A program made the translations under genes and the position numbers. The notes under the pieces are model-generated. The model searched no databases. It was not told where the DNA came from and saw only the letters and a list, made by a program, of their open reading frames with translations. From contig JAZKJV010003360.1 in assembly GCA_037367405.1 (NCBI GenBank), positions 62,001-126,000 on the forward strand: a DNA stretch of 64,000 nucleotides, in the 5' to 3' direction. Within the stretch, counting starts at the first letter, position 1; the number at the start of each line of letters is the position of its first letter. Of this stretch, positions 36,734 to 48,219 are shown piece after piece. This DNA comes from Ottelia alismoides. Its lineage: Eukaryota > Streptophyta > Magnoliopsida > Alismatales > Hydrocharitaceae.

Positions 36734-37441
36734 TGTCGTATATATTGTATATATACATTAGACATAACTCGTACTTTTAATAATTATTATTAGGGGGATA
36801 TTTTTATAAATTAATAAAATACACGTGTGTCAAAAAAATAAAAAAATAAAAAAACAACAAAACACAAAAAAACTAAAAAAAACTAAAAAATTGTTTTGTA
36901 TATACTTGTATATAATTTACCAACCTTTTTCCTTTTAAAAAACAACAAAATCAAAAATCTATAAAAACTTGCATAATTCAAAAAAAACCTTTCTTTTAAT
37001 CTACATTTTTCTCCAAAAATACATAAAAAGATCAAAATTAGAAAATTATTTCAAAAAAAATCTTTTCACATGTGCATCATTTTAAAAAATCTTTCCTTGC
37101 ATTGTTCATATTTTCTTGCATTTGCATGTGCATTTTTCAGGATAGTATTGACATTTAAACTATGTTTGGAATAAAATTGAAGAATGGAGCTTAGTTGGGC
37201 CTTAATCCACTTAATTTTAGAGGAACCTTATAAGAAATGGAGTTAAGACTTTTCAGGTCCTAGTGACTTAATTCTTTGAGTCCATAATAAGACTATGTTC
37301 ACATGTCATCTTGATTAGTCTAAGTAGAACATTTAACAACACATGCATGATTTTTTCAGACTGTGGCGTATCTTGGACAAGCACTCTATACGTATCTCTT
37401 CATGGATGAGGTAGAGAGGAGGCATAATCTTTTGGCTTGGG
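36734..37441 (+). other. Non-coding 3' interior of R1
   Basis: AT-rich, with A-runs at 36830-36900. From about 37190 it matches the minus strand of M (about 47600-47760), e.g. TTAATCCACTTAATTTTAGAGG. No frame is supported. Confidence 0.5.
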
Positions 37442-38026
37442 GTAGCATATGAGGGTAGTACATCTAGGCAGAATCTCTCGTCTTCCTCTAGGGGAGGAAG
37501 TGCATCTCAACCTGGTCTAGTGATGTTGAGGTCTAAAGACAAGATGATGTGGGGTTGCAATAATGCTTCAAAAGAGGGATAACCTACTGGCTCAAGAGGA
37601 AAAACTCCTTATGTAGATGATGCACCTCGTATATGCTTTCAAAAAAAAGTATGGAAAAATGCAGAATCTCTAAAAGTGGACAGGCCTGATTGAAAAGTAA
37701 AATGCCTGCCGGAGTGTATATACAAGGATTAAAAAAATTCAATAAGAGCTTCAAAGACAAATTTTTGTAAGCTTGCAGCGGATGACTTGGCTACACTAGT
37801 CATGCATCCAAGGATAGGTAGTTACACTGGTTACCGTCCATTCTTTTCTCCATCCCCTCTTCTTGAGCTGGTTGTACTTGAACTTAGAAGGGAATATCTC
37901 CGCTCCTCGAGGAAAGAGTTGCTAGACCAGGTAACTAGAGTTACCTTGTTGAGGGAGGCTATTTCTTTGCTACTTTTGAGATGGGGAGCTATACTTCACT
38001 TACACCGTACAAGTAAAGATTCATAG
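37442..38026 (+). pseudogene. Decayed 3' ORF after pol, conserved between elements
   Basis: A single frame runs from 37442 to the TAA/TAG region at 38026 with three internal stops. It starts with a Ser/Arg/Gly-rich stretch (QNLSSSSRGGSASQP) and ends with LLELVVLELRREYLRSSRKE and a leucine-rich tail (TLLREAISLLLL). Matching DNA is on the minus strand of M near 47034-47480, where one frame reads LLELVALELRREYL, and in the L4 fragment (17960-18069, ELVVLELTREY). Plant Tat-type elements often carry an extra ORF of unknown function near the 3' end; this may be its remnant. I assign no function. Confidence 0.5.
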
Positions 38027-38301
38027 TCATAAGAATTGGTGTATGTAGACTTGTTCTAACCTGACTGTTCAGGAGACTTGAATAGGAGTCCTGTGGAACT
38101 TAAAGGACGTTAGGTTTTTAAGTCCATTTCCCATTAAGGTTCCGATACACTAATAATCCAAAGGTCCGACAGAGCTCCAAACTACAATTTTATGAAGATA
38201 AGTTTAATACTCGATATTGTCCTACTTTCTTTTTTTCTCTTTCTTTTTTTTCTTAACTTATTCTTTCAAATAAGTGTTTGCTAAGGGACTAGCAAACGTA
38301 A

Positions 38302-38313
38302 AGCATAGGGGGA
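38302..38313 (+). other. Polypurine tract of R1
   Basis: AGCATAGGGGGA lies directly before the 3' LTR start TGATGAATC. It primes plus-strand DNA synthesis in LTR elements. Confidence 0.8.
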
Positions 38314-41300
38314 TGATGAATCTACGATTCGTCATCTTTATTCATTTATTTTAGATTAAAATCTCTTATAAAACACATGGATATTACACTAACTCCATAT
38401 TCTTACTAACTTGCATCTGTGTATAAATATTATATATTTGTATATTATACTAACCTAAAATAAATAAAGAAAGAAAGGAAAAATAAAGAAAATAAAATAA
38501 AAAAAAGGGAGACTGTATATATGTAATAGATGCAAGCTAACACGAACCCTGAGAGAAGGTCAAGACTTGACCTGATCGAACAGGAATAAAGTTGAGGGAG
38601 ATAGGGTCCTTAAGCAGAAAATCAAAAAAATGTTTGTGTGTTGTTGTAAATAATTCTCCCTTCTTTGTGTATAACTGTATAAAAGTAACAATATTTTATT
38701 TGTACATTAATTGACCTCATATCAAATAACTTTCAAAACCAAAGTTGTAAATAAAAATATGTTCTAATTAATAAAAATAATTGCACAATTAAATCATGTA
38801 CAAAATAAAAGCAACCACACTTGGAAAAAGCCACTAAGGACTGATTGAAAGACCAATTCTGGCTCCATATGACTCAAATTGAACCAATCTCACTTCCATT
38901 GTATTCTAAATTAAATTATCTTTAAAATGGATGTATTTTCATAATTTTTGGAGTTACGAGTGAAAAGTTAGTTTTCTGGGGTGGTTTGTGCAATTTCCCA
39001 TGTATTTTGTAAATATTATATTTATATATTTGTGTAATTAATTTTTACTAATTAGTTTTTACTAATTATTTTACAATAAAAATAAAAATAAAACAATTAA
39101 AAATTTTAAAACAAAAAACTAACTTGCTCATTTACCCATGTATATAATGTCATATTTGTATATAGTATATGTATATATTTAATTTTTTTAACTAACTTCC
39201 ACAAAAAATAAAAAAATAACATTTTTTATTCAAACAAATAAAGTGACGAAAATTCAAAAAAAAAAGTTAATGTTGTACATAGTTCTATCTCTCTTTATCT
39301 TTATCTTTATCTCATTTCAATTTCCATCTCTCTTATCTCTTTATCCAAAAAGTCAAAACTTCAAATTTCATCTCCATTATATTTTCTGTTTATATGGCAC
39401 CTTCTCCCTCATTCCAACTAGATCAATGTTTGGTAGAGGAGCCCGATCCTTGAGAGTCTTCTTGTCGAGAAAGGTGCCTAGCCTCCGAGCCGTCCGATGA
39501 CAGTGAGTCGGCCTTCGTCAAGGCGATCAAGGTCTTTTCCTCTCCTAAGGTGAGATCCATTTTCCCTTGTTTTATCCTAGATTAATCGTAGATTTATTTT
39601 CTCGCATTTTCTCTTCGTTGTCATTTTTTATCTAGATCTTAGAATCACCACCATCACGATTTAATTCTCGACCGATTCAAGTTTTCATCTCACTTTCTGA
39701 CCTCTACGTGTTCTTTTCTATCTCTCACGATCTATCAACTCCAACCACGCGCGGTGCTTGGAGAACCGGATTCGATCCCTCATTTTCGCTGGATCCCCAT
39801 TCACATACTCCATTTGACTTTTGTATTGAACCATCGTGTTCACATCCTAATTATTGATAAATAAAAAAATTAATAAAAAACAAAAAAATATTTGTTTTCT
39901 TCTCTCTAACACTTGTTTGACATGATTACATAAAGAAAGAAGAAAATAAAAAGGTAATAAAAATTAAAAAATTATAAAAAATGTTTTTATTTTCTGTTCT
40001 TCTATTTTAGATTTACAAAAAAAATTTTAAAAAAAGGTTTTCCTGATTAATGTTTAAAAGAAAATAAAGAAATTACAAAAAAATAAAAAAAACAACGCAG
40101 CAATGCCGCCGCCCCTCCAGCCGCCGATGGTGCACGCTGCCTCCACAGCGACGCCAGCCTGCTCCTCTGCCACCGCCGCGCCTCGGGCGGAGTCGCCGTC
40201 GCCACCAGCCATCTAAAGACCCTCCTGCTCCATCGCCAACCTCTGCTTGGGGCGGAGCTTCTATCCTCCACTCGCCAATGGTGCCCGCAGTCTAGTGGCC
40301 AGCAACGCCACAGCCCACTGCCGCTTCTGTTGGCCGAAGCCCACACGCGCCCACCACATCTTCAACGCCAATCACATCAGCGCTCGTCCGCCAGTCCATC
40401 GGCACGCCTGCATGCGCAACCCTACTGCTCTGCCTGGGCACGGCTCCACGCGCTACACCGGGCGACTCTCTGCCCCGCAGCTACCTTCGGCAACTCCGCG
40501 TACCCACCACTGCTCGCGCACGCCGACCACTGCCTAAAGATCCAGCGCCCTCCTTCACCGCCCTTCCTCTACTATTCGTCGCTGCCTGCCTGTGTGGCGT
40601 GGAGGAGAAGGATGGGCGGCGACCCCCTTTCAGCATTTGTGAAGAACATCAACGCACAAGAACCCTAGTGTTTTTCATTAAATATTTTTTGGAAAAATAT
40701 CATAATAGTCCCCGGAAGTTTTGCATATTGCAAAGAAGAACCCCGAAGCCTAATTTGAGGGAAATTACATCTGAGCACCTGGACATTTTCATAATTACAA
40801 AGAGGCCCCTGCCAGCACTTTGCACGTGCAACACACGTATTCTATTGGGTCAATTATATTTTTTTCTCCTGAAACTTTATTTCGGTTACATTCTGATGAA
40901 TAAACATTGAATATTTGTTGTTTAATCCCTGACTTCCAGACCTTTATTTTTCTTGCTTTTCTTATTGAAATAAATGTTTTCTTTGGTCAATATATCCCAT
41001 AAAAATCATGCTATATTCCTGATGTGATGATCTCTTTAGCATAATTTTTTTATTGCATTTTGTTATTATTTAGTATTTTTAAAAATAAAAAACAGTGTCT
41101 TTTTCTTATCCTGAATTTCAAAAATTCATAAATACTCGAATATTGCTCCAAAAATTCCAAAAAAATAGAGTAGTTTTATTTCATTGTCATTTAATTTCTA
41201 TCCAAACTTCATGCATTAACTCTTTATAAAACCCAAAAATTAGAAAACACTATAAATATTATAAAAATCATTAAAATTCTATAAAAATCCAAAAATATTG

Positions 41301-41945
41301 ATTCGAGTCTCTGTTTGTAGAATATTGTCCCTATTTTTTCATAAAAATGATTGCCAGTATTTTTGGGCATTAAAATATTTTTAAGTTGCAAATGTCTCCA
41401 AGATGTGCATTGTTTCCAATTTTTGCCACTGTTTGATTTTTAGGAAAAAAACAAAAAACATCTGAAAATTCTACAAAAATTTCCAAAAATATTTCAAAAT
41501 CTTTAAAATACAAAAGTATTTTCTCTGGATTTTTTGAGCATTTTTGATAAATTGACAATTACAAAAACAATTAGTGTACGTATTTCTTGTGTTTGTGCAT
41601 ATTGTTTGTTATTTGAAAATTAAAAAAAATCAAAAATAAAATAACTAAAAATTTAAAACTCAGAAAATAAAAAAAGTTAAAAATTTTTTTAAAAAAAATA
41701 AAAAGAGAAAAATTTCACAAAAACCAAGGATAGTTTGCCTTTGGGATTTCCTTTTTCTTTTAATTGATTTTTATCGATTAATTGAATAGCCCTTAGGAAT
41801 TGTAGCCTCCCTGAGTTCGATCATCTCTGCTATAAAGGTACATAAGTAGCAAAAAAAATAAAAAATTTGTTTGTTTGACGCGGGATTTTTTGTGATAGCA
41901 ACGACATTCTATCATCTATTAATTTTCGATCCTTGAGAGATCCCG
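38314..41945 (+). repeat. R1 3' LTR, about 3.63 kb
   Basis: Begins TGATGAATCTACGATTCGTCATC. It holds GAGAAGGTCAAGACTTGACC near 38560, a leader-like part (39420-39560), the GC-rich island (40095-40670) and a long A/T-rich U5. It ends near GAGAGATCCCGTAG, where the 5' LTR copy continues to the PBS and this copy continues into gag. It contains no gene; frames at 39243-40910 are LTR sequence. Confidence 0.75.
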
Positions 41946-43000
41946 TAGTCAACAGAAGGAGCTGACACATACGGGAGATTGGGGAGCAGATGACAGAGTT
42001 GAGAAGCCCGGTGGTGGAGGAGAGATTCCTAGACATGAGGACTAAGTAGATGGAAGGGCTGATCCCTTTGCGCACCATGAGGGTGTTGCACAACCATGGT
42101 GCAACTCTAATTCATGGGTGGACTAACTTGCTAGCATAGTCGATTTAGTTGTTGCCCAAGTTTCACAAGCATGCCACCAAGGAGCCCCATATACATCTTC
42201 AGGAGTTCGAGATGATCTGCAGCACCATCCACGATGAGCTGGTGGACAAGGATACTATCAAGTTGATAGCCCTCCCATTTTCCTTGGTTGATAGAGTAGC
42301 CTATTTGCTTAAGCACTTGGGGAGTGTTGTCACTATCTGGGAGCAGTTGATTATGTCAACAAGTATTATCCACTCAATTAGTCGAATGTAGCGAGATTGA
42401 TGATCAGTAACTTCACCATGATGCCAAATGAGCAGTCCCATCAGGCTTGGGATCGATTAATAGAGCTCATAGATAGGTGTCCTCATCATAATATCAGCAA
42501 GCCCAACTTGGTCCAGAGCTTCTTTTGTGGGCTAACTCATGAGCTATAGTGCTAGTCAACCCTCTTGCAGAGGATCCTATTTTTCCAAGGACGAGGATCA
42601 TGTCTGGCTATCTATGAGGATATGGCTTAGAACTACACAATTATGAACTGGAGCCGTATCTACAATCAAGGGAAGCCTTCACACTAGGCGTTGTATCAAT
42701 ATCGAGTTGCACGTATAGAGGTAGCTCCATCTTCATCTTCTATAGCAGCAACACTTGCAGAGTCATCAGCTACACACATGGTCATTATCAGCCAGTAGTT
42801 GGACGGCATGGAGATCATAGAGAATAAGACATGTCAGGTCTTGGATAAGGTCAACAAGATTGATGTGATGGACCGAAATTTAAGTGACCTTAAGACGCAT
42901 ACATCGGTCTTCATGAAGCACAAATGGCTTCTTGCCACAGTCTAGGTCACGTGATGATCAGGGGAGTGATCTCCACAACCATTCACCTCGTACAGACAGG
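41946..43000 (+). pseudogene. gag fragment fused directly to the R1 3' LTR
   Basis: A plus-strand gag remnant. One frame (42149-42391) reads LPKFHKHATKEPHIHLQEFE, then TIKLIALPFSLVDRVAYLLK and VVTIWEQL. After a frameshift near 42345, another reads VDYVNKYYPL, then DRCPHHNISKPNLVQSFFCG and a tail with VDGMEI and KVNKIDVMDRNLSDL. This is the Retrotrans_gag core plus the following coiled stretch, with several stops. It begins right after the LTR with no PBS or leader, so a deletion removed about 2 kb, or recombination joined them. LTR M truncates it at 43001. Confidence 0.75.
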
Positions 43001-45511
43001 TGATGAGCCCGTATTAACCCTAGTTAATTTATTAGAATTAACATTGATTTGTTCATTGCAGTCAGACAAATTTGGATTAATCAAAAACCGTAAATTTAAT
43101 TTTTTGTCCTATAAAGCGAGCGGTCAATTTTTTTACCAGGGCAAGCCCAAGGTCAAACTCAGGGAGGACACTATCTCCTTAGGTTGACTTAAAGTCGATA
43201 TAAGGGTTAGCATTTTTTAGAGGCATTTTTTGGTATTTTAAATGTAATAAATGTGGGACATGCAATTTTGGTGAAGTTCAGGTACTAAAATGCAATTTTC
43301 ATTCAAACAATGTCCGAAAATTATGAAACTTGGTGAGATTGGAATTTTTTAATCCAAAGGAATCAATGAATTAAATAATGCAGACTAGGTGGTTTTTTCA
43401 TAAATTAATTTTAATAAATAAAAAATCTAACTATTTTTAGGAACTAAAATTTTTCTAGATGTATCTAATGAGGATGTAGCAAGGAAAATTTATAAACCCT
43501 AAAAATATTGAGTTTTCAATCTATAAAAAATTAATTACTAAAATCACAAAATATTTCATTGTGACCTCGATATGCATACAAATGAGATGAATTTAGCATG
43601 GTGTAGAAAAGACTAAACTCTAACCACTATGAATTTTTGGGAATTTTCGTATTTAAGATTAAATTAATATTAATTCTAGAATATGCAGTGGGTAGAATAT
43701 GCTATTTTCCAACAAAATAAATATATTAAATAATCCATGGCTCACAAAAATATAATCAACATTCACAATGATAGAATAAAATGTTCTACATAGTGCTATT
43801 TTTTTAATGAAGAAATGATGCAAACATGATATTCAAACACATATGCAAACACATGGCTCTAAATGCAAATTCAAAAATAGAATTGAAGTAACAAAATAAC
43901 TCAATAAAAGTGCCTCTTAAATTACCAAGAACTACGAGGGTGTTTCTACAAATTTTCTACGAGGGAAGTGAGTTGCGCATGATGTCCAGCTGCTAGGGTT
44001 CCTGTACGATTTTGTTGAAGCATGGGGGGTAGTTATACAATATGTCCAATAGGAGCGAGCCCTTCATGTGAGAGGACCCTTTCTCCTTCCTTCATGTATT
44101 CCAAGGGAGGTCTCTGCGATAAGGAGCTGATGGAGATGGTTGGCAACTCCTAGGCGGAGAAGGCCGCTAGCGTTGGAAGCAGTGGTGCTGCACAATGAAG
44201 GAGCTCATATGGCTGGAAGTAGTGGAGGATGGCTTCTGCACGACAGATAAAGAAGATACATCGCTACTACGAATGCGGTCTGTCGCTTGGTGGAGGTAGC
44301 TGGTGGTGCGATGCTTGATCAAAAGGAGAGGCCGCAATCATGGAGGTGGTGCAAGGGAACTGCTGTGGGCGGCGGTGAGTCGTCGAGTGAAGGCGTTATG
44401 CATATGCAATATGGTTTTGTGCTTCTCCCATTGAGGTATGGTTGGGTGACATCGAGGGCAACATGGATCGGCCGACACATGACCGATGCTGGTTGGTGCT
44501 CATGGTTCAAGGAAGGAGGCGAGGAGGTCGGACACTGAGGCTGGAGATCTGCAATGGCAGCAAGGTGATGGCGGCAACAATACGGTGAGTGATGCAACAG
44601 AGCTGCGGTGGTTGATGTTAGGCGAGCTTGCGTCACTAGCGGAGGCCACACGGAGTCGATGGAGTTAAGGCTCGATGACGGCCTACGTGTGATAATGAGG
44701 GGGGGGGGGGTACTGATGGTGGGGGTGGGAGTGTGCCCTGATATGTAGCACGTGAAGGTGGAGGTGCGAGAAGTCGTAAGGTGGTGCATCAGTGAGTCTA
44801 ATAATGAAGTGACGGTAGATCGGAGTAGCCAAACACTGAAATAAAAACAAAGGAAAATAAGAAAAATAGGAAGAGGAAGAAGAATGAGAAGAGATAAAAG
44901 AGAGGAGGAGATTTACTTGAGATAGATGAACTAGTGCCTGGGGATGGTCCTAGGATGTCCCTCGATCATTGCTCGATGCAATGACTGTGCAGAGCTCGGT
45001 AGTGCGTGAATGCAGCTGCAATGACATAGATGCCTTCGCTGGACCTCACCTAAAGATTGGTCATTGTTACTCGATGGGACTCTGGAGCTGTCACCTGTGG
45101 AACCTCAAAGTTGGGCCCTTTTCTTCTTCATGGCAGATGGATTGTACGTTCGGTGAGTAAGGCCCATTTATGGGTGGTTGGAGATGGCAGAAAATGTGGG
45201 ATAAGGAGGAGATGGGTGTGCTGTGCGCGTCACTGCGTGATGTAGAGAAGCAGTTGCATAAGTAGGGGAGCGAGTGGGAGTGAAGAGAGAGAGAGATATT
45301 GGTAGAGAGAGAGATTGACGGAGTCATGAGGGTTGGACGTGAACGTGCACGAGGAGGTCACGGGATAAGGGGAGCTGGTCCTGTAGTGGCGCGAGTCGCA
45401 CGTGCTGCATCGGCGCGAGACATGAGGTATGCGTTGAGAGGAAGTCGGTTATGGTGCTCAGGGAAAGTGGTGGAGGGAAAGAAATGCGGGGGTGCAGTTT
45501 TCATTGTAAGC

Positions 45512-45514
<3 letters not shown>

Positions 45515-45597
<83 letters not shown>
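45515..45597. repeat. (GA)41 microsatellite
   Basis: An uninterrupted GA run inside LTR M. Translation across it gives only Arg-Glu or Ser-Leu repeats on the two strands. Confidence 0.97.
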
Positions 45598-45599
<2 letters not shown>

Positions 45600-45649
45600 G
45601 GGAGAGAAGGGTGACATGCATGGGGCATGCGAGAGTGAGAAAGGACGAT

Positions 45650-45652
<3 letters not shown>

Positions 45653-45695
<43 letters not shown>
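45653..45695. repeat. (GA)21 microsatellite
   Basis: A second GA run 55 bases after the first, still inside LTR M. Confidence 0.97.
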
Positions 45696-45697
<2 letters not shown>

Positions 45698-46698
45698 GAG
45701 AGGGAAGGAGAGGGGAAGAAAAAGAAGGCCACATGCCCTAGGCCTGCCACGTGGCGATGAAAATAGAAATAAAAATAAATAATAAAAAGAAATAATAATA
45801 AATAAAAATAAATATACGTAAAATAAGATGAAATAATTAAAATAAAAATAACAATAAATAATTATTTATAGTAATAAATAAAACAAGTAAATAATGTAAT
45901 AATTTAAAAGAAAATTGGTGTGAAACGAGGTGGCTCTAGGAGCGACCACGTGTAGCTCCCAGAAAAATCAATGATTAAATCGAAAGAAAAATTTTAAAAA
46001 TAACAAAAGGATTCAAATCAAAAGTGGTCAACATGAAAGTTGCTCGTCTCGACGAGATCTACAACTTTCATGAAGGATTAAAAATCAAAAGAAGTTGTCT
46101 GTATAAAAAATATTTTTGGGGATACCTCATATGTTTAAAATACCACATTTTTATCTTTTGTAGATTTTTTTAGCATTTTTAAATTATATAAAAAGCAAAA
46201 TAAATTCATATAAAATTTAAAATAAATATTTACAACTTAAAATATTCTTTTGAATTTGCTCTTTTTTTGAAGGTAATTGAATGTGTATTAATTCAAATGT
46301 CAGTAGGGGTCCATATGAGATTGTATGAGAGGTTATTTACATTTTAAGGTTCTTATTCTCAAATTAGGGTTTGGTTTTATTATGCAAAATTTCAAGTTAG
46401 TAATTTTTTTGTTATTTTTCCCTTATTAGTGTTAATAATATATACACTATAGAGTTGATTTTATTGGATTTATAGTTTGTATAAAATATATACAAATAGG
46501 TGAAATTATCTAATATACAAGTGAATATGTACAAGTTAATTTGGCTCCTTATTTAATGCAAATATGCATGCTAAAATGCAACCATTAATTATAAATGCAT
46601 GAATGCGAATAATGCATAATAAATGGAGATGTGCAAGTAATTACTCAGGAACAAAGCTCTATTTTCAACTTTTAGAGTGATGAATCACAAATTCATCA

Positions 46699-48219
46699 AA
46701 CTCCAATACTTAAACCTTACTCGTCCCTGAGCAACTAAAATGGAATGCAAAAGTGAAATTATTTTGGGTTTCGTACCAATGTCATGAACATTAGGTAAAA
46801 TTGGAGCTCGACACAACCTTTGGATTAATAATGTGGCAGAACCTTATTGGGAATTGAATTTAAGACCTAACAACCTTTGAGTTCCACAAGTCCCTATTAA
46901 AGTTGCCTCAATAGTCAGGTCAGAACAAATCCTCATATGCAAATTCTGATGACTATGAATCTTACTATGTATGTGAAATATAGCTCTACACATTAGAAAT
47001 AGCAAAGAAGCAACCTCCTCTAATAAGGAAACTCTAATTCCCCGGTCTAGATTTTCTTTCCTCGAGGAGTGAGGTATTCTCTTCTAAGTTCAAGTGCAAC
47101 CAACTCAAGAAGAGTGGGTAGAGAAGAGAATGGATGGTGACCAGTGTAGTCACATATCCGTGGAGCTTGACTAGTGTAGCCAAATCTCTAGTTGTACGCT
47201 TCCTTTGTTTGAGACTTTGAAGCATATTCCTTGTAATATACACACTCCGGTAGGCATTTTATTTTCAATCAGGCCTGTCCATTTTTTTGGAATTCTTCTT
47301 TTTCTCTTTTATTTCTCTTGTTGAACTATATACAAGGTGCAACATGTACATCAAGAGTATTTCTTCTTGAGCCAATAGGCTATCCCTCTTTTGAAGCATT
47401 TTGCCACCCACAGCTTCCCTTCATTAGACGTCAACACCACTAGACTAGGATGAGATGCACTACAGTCCCTATAGGAGGACGGATGTTTCCACCTGTGTGC
47501 TACTCCAAGCCGAAGGATTAAACCTCCTCACCACCTCATTAATGAAGAGGTACGTCCATGGTGCTTGTCCAAGTTAGGTCACTATCAAGGAGAATCGTGC
47601 ATGTGTATGAAATATTCTATTTAGACCAATCAAGATGACAAGTGATCAATAAGTCGCTTGACCTGAAAAATTTCAACTCTAGTTCCAATAAGGTTCCTCT
47701 AAAATTAGGTAAATTAAGGTTAACTCAAATCCATCCTCGACATATATTCATAACTTGGTTCAGAACCCACTAACTCATCACTTTGCATATGCTAGATATA
47801 CAAATGAAATGCTTATGACATGCAATAAATGAAGTGCAAGACACATTTTTTTAATGTAAGGATGATATGCAAGAGTAATAAGAAACTTTTTTTTTCAAAA
47901 ATGTGGTATACCACCTATTTCACAACTAATTTTATAAGTATTATTTACAAGAATTCTATATTATACAAATTATACAATACACTATACAAGTATAAAGATT
48001 CGTTCTTTTCTTTCAGAATTTACACACCCAGTAATTATTGCATAATATATACAAAAATATGTGAAAGTACGAGCTATGTGTAAAGTATAAATTTAATATA
48101 TACATGCCCCCTATACTTAGCATGTGCTATGTCTTCAGAGCAGAAGAAGCAAAGAAAAGACATAGCTCTCGCTAAGCATAAGAAAGTTAAAATAACAAAA
48201 AGTATAGAAGTCGACCCGC
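46699..48219 (-). pseudogene. 3' interior of M with decayed 3' ORF
   Basis: It matches the R1 3' interior in reverse: 46800-46880 (CAGAACCTTATTGGGAATTG), also at 17790-17830; the ORF region 47034-47480; and 47600-47760. One frame on the minus strand, 47243-47034, is open and overlaps the frame carrying LLELVALELRREYL. A polypurine tract is not clear beside the LTR here (AACTCCAATACTT), unlike L4 and R1. A hairpin lies at 48107-48182. No RT or gag is present in this part. Confidence 0.55.
48107..48182 (-). repeat. Hairpin with G run in M, counterpart of the R1 fourth hairpin
   Basis: The plus strand reads CCCCCTATACTTAGCATG..GCTATGTCTT, then a loop, then AAGACATAGCTCTCGCTAAGCATAAG. The arms pair over about 25 bases with a few mismatches. 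On the minus strand it ends in GCTAAGTATAGGGGGC, as in R1 at 36719-36733. Confidence 0.75.

Larger units (their letters stand above)
27969..41945 (+). mobile_element. Element R1: non-autonomous Tat/Athila-like LTR retrotransposon
   Basis: The order on the plus strand is: chimeric 5' LTR (27969-33022), PBS (33033-33050), leader, gag N-terminus (34485-34829), protease region (34923-36257), hairpin series (36350-36733), decayed 3' ORF (37442-38026), PPT (38302-38313) and 3' LTR (38314 to about 41945). There is no reverse transcriptase, RNase H or integrase and no capsid core, so it could move only with enzymes from another element. Stops and a frameshift make even the remaining frames inactive. 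Confidence 0.75.
43001..46698 (-). repeat. LTR M, 3,698 bp
   Basis: Left edge TGATGAGCCCGTATTAACCC, right edge CACAAATTCATCA; on the minus strand it therefore starts TGATGAATTTGTGATTCATC and ends CTCATCA. It includes (GA)n tracts, a 12-G run at 44699-44710, CACGTGG at 45749 and GTCAACATGAAAGTTG.. at 46028. Frames at 44287-45760 come from the transcribed leader and GA repeat, not genes. Confidence 0.75.
43001..48219 (-). mobile_element. Element M: 3' part of a minus-strand LTR retrotransposon
   Basis: It consists of LTR 43001-46698 and the 3' part of an interior (46699-48219). The interior is broken at 48219 by the R2 LTR; its remainder should lie beyond the R2 3' LTR, outside this window. 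M is therefore older than R2. Confidence 0.7.

Noticed and set aside
40047..40668. Ala/Pro/Arg-rich frames on both strands, also at 31321-31763
   Set aside because: GC-rich DNA is open by chance; the frame is not kept between the two LTR copies.
44287..44789. Overlapping open frames on both strands (83 and 156 codons)
   Set aside because: They lie in the transcribed leader of LTR M, have no recognisable domain and share no frame with the other LTRs.
45299..45760. Long frames on both strands rich in Arg-Glu or Ser-Leu
   Set aside because: They are translations of the GA microsatellites inside LTR M; no codon structure or homology beyond the repeat.
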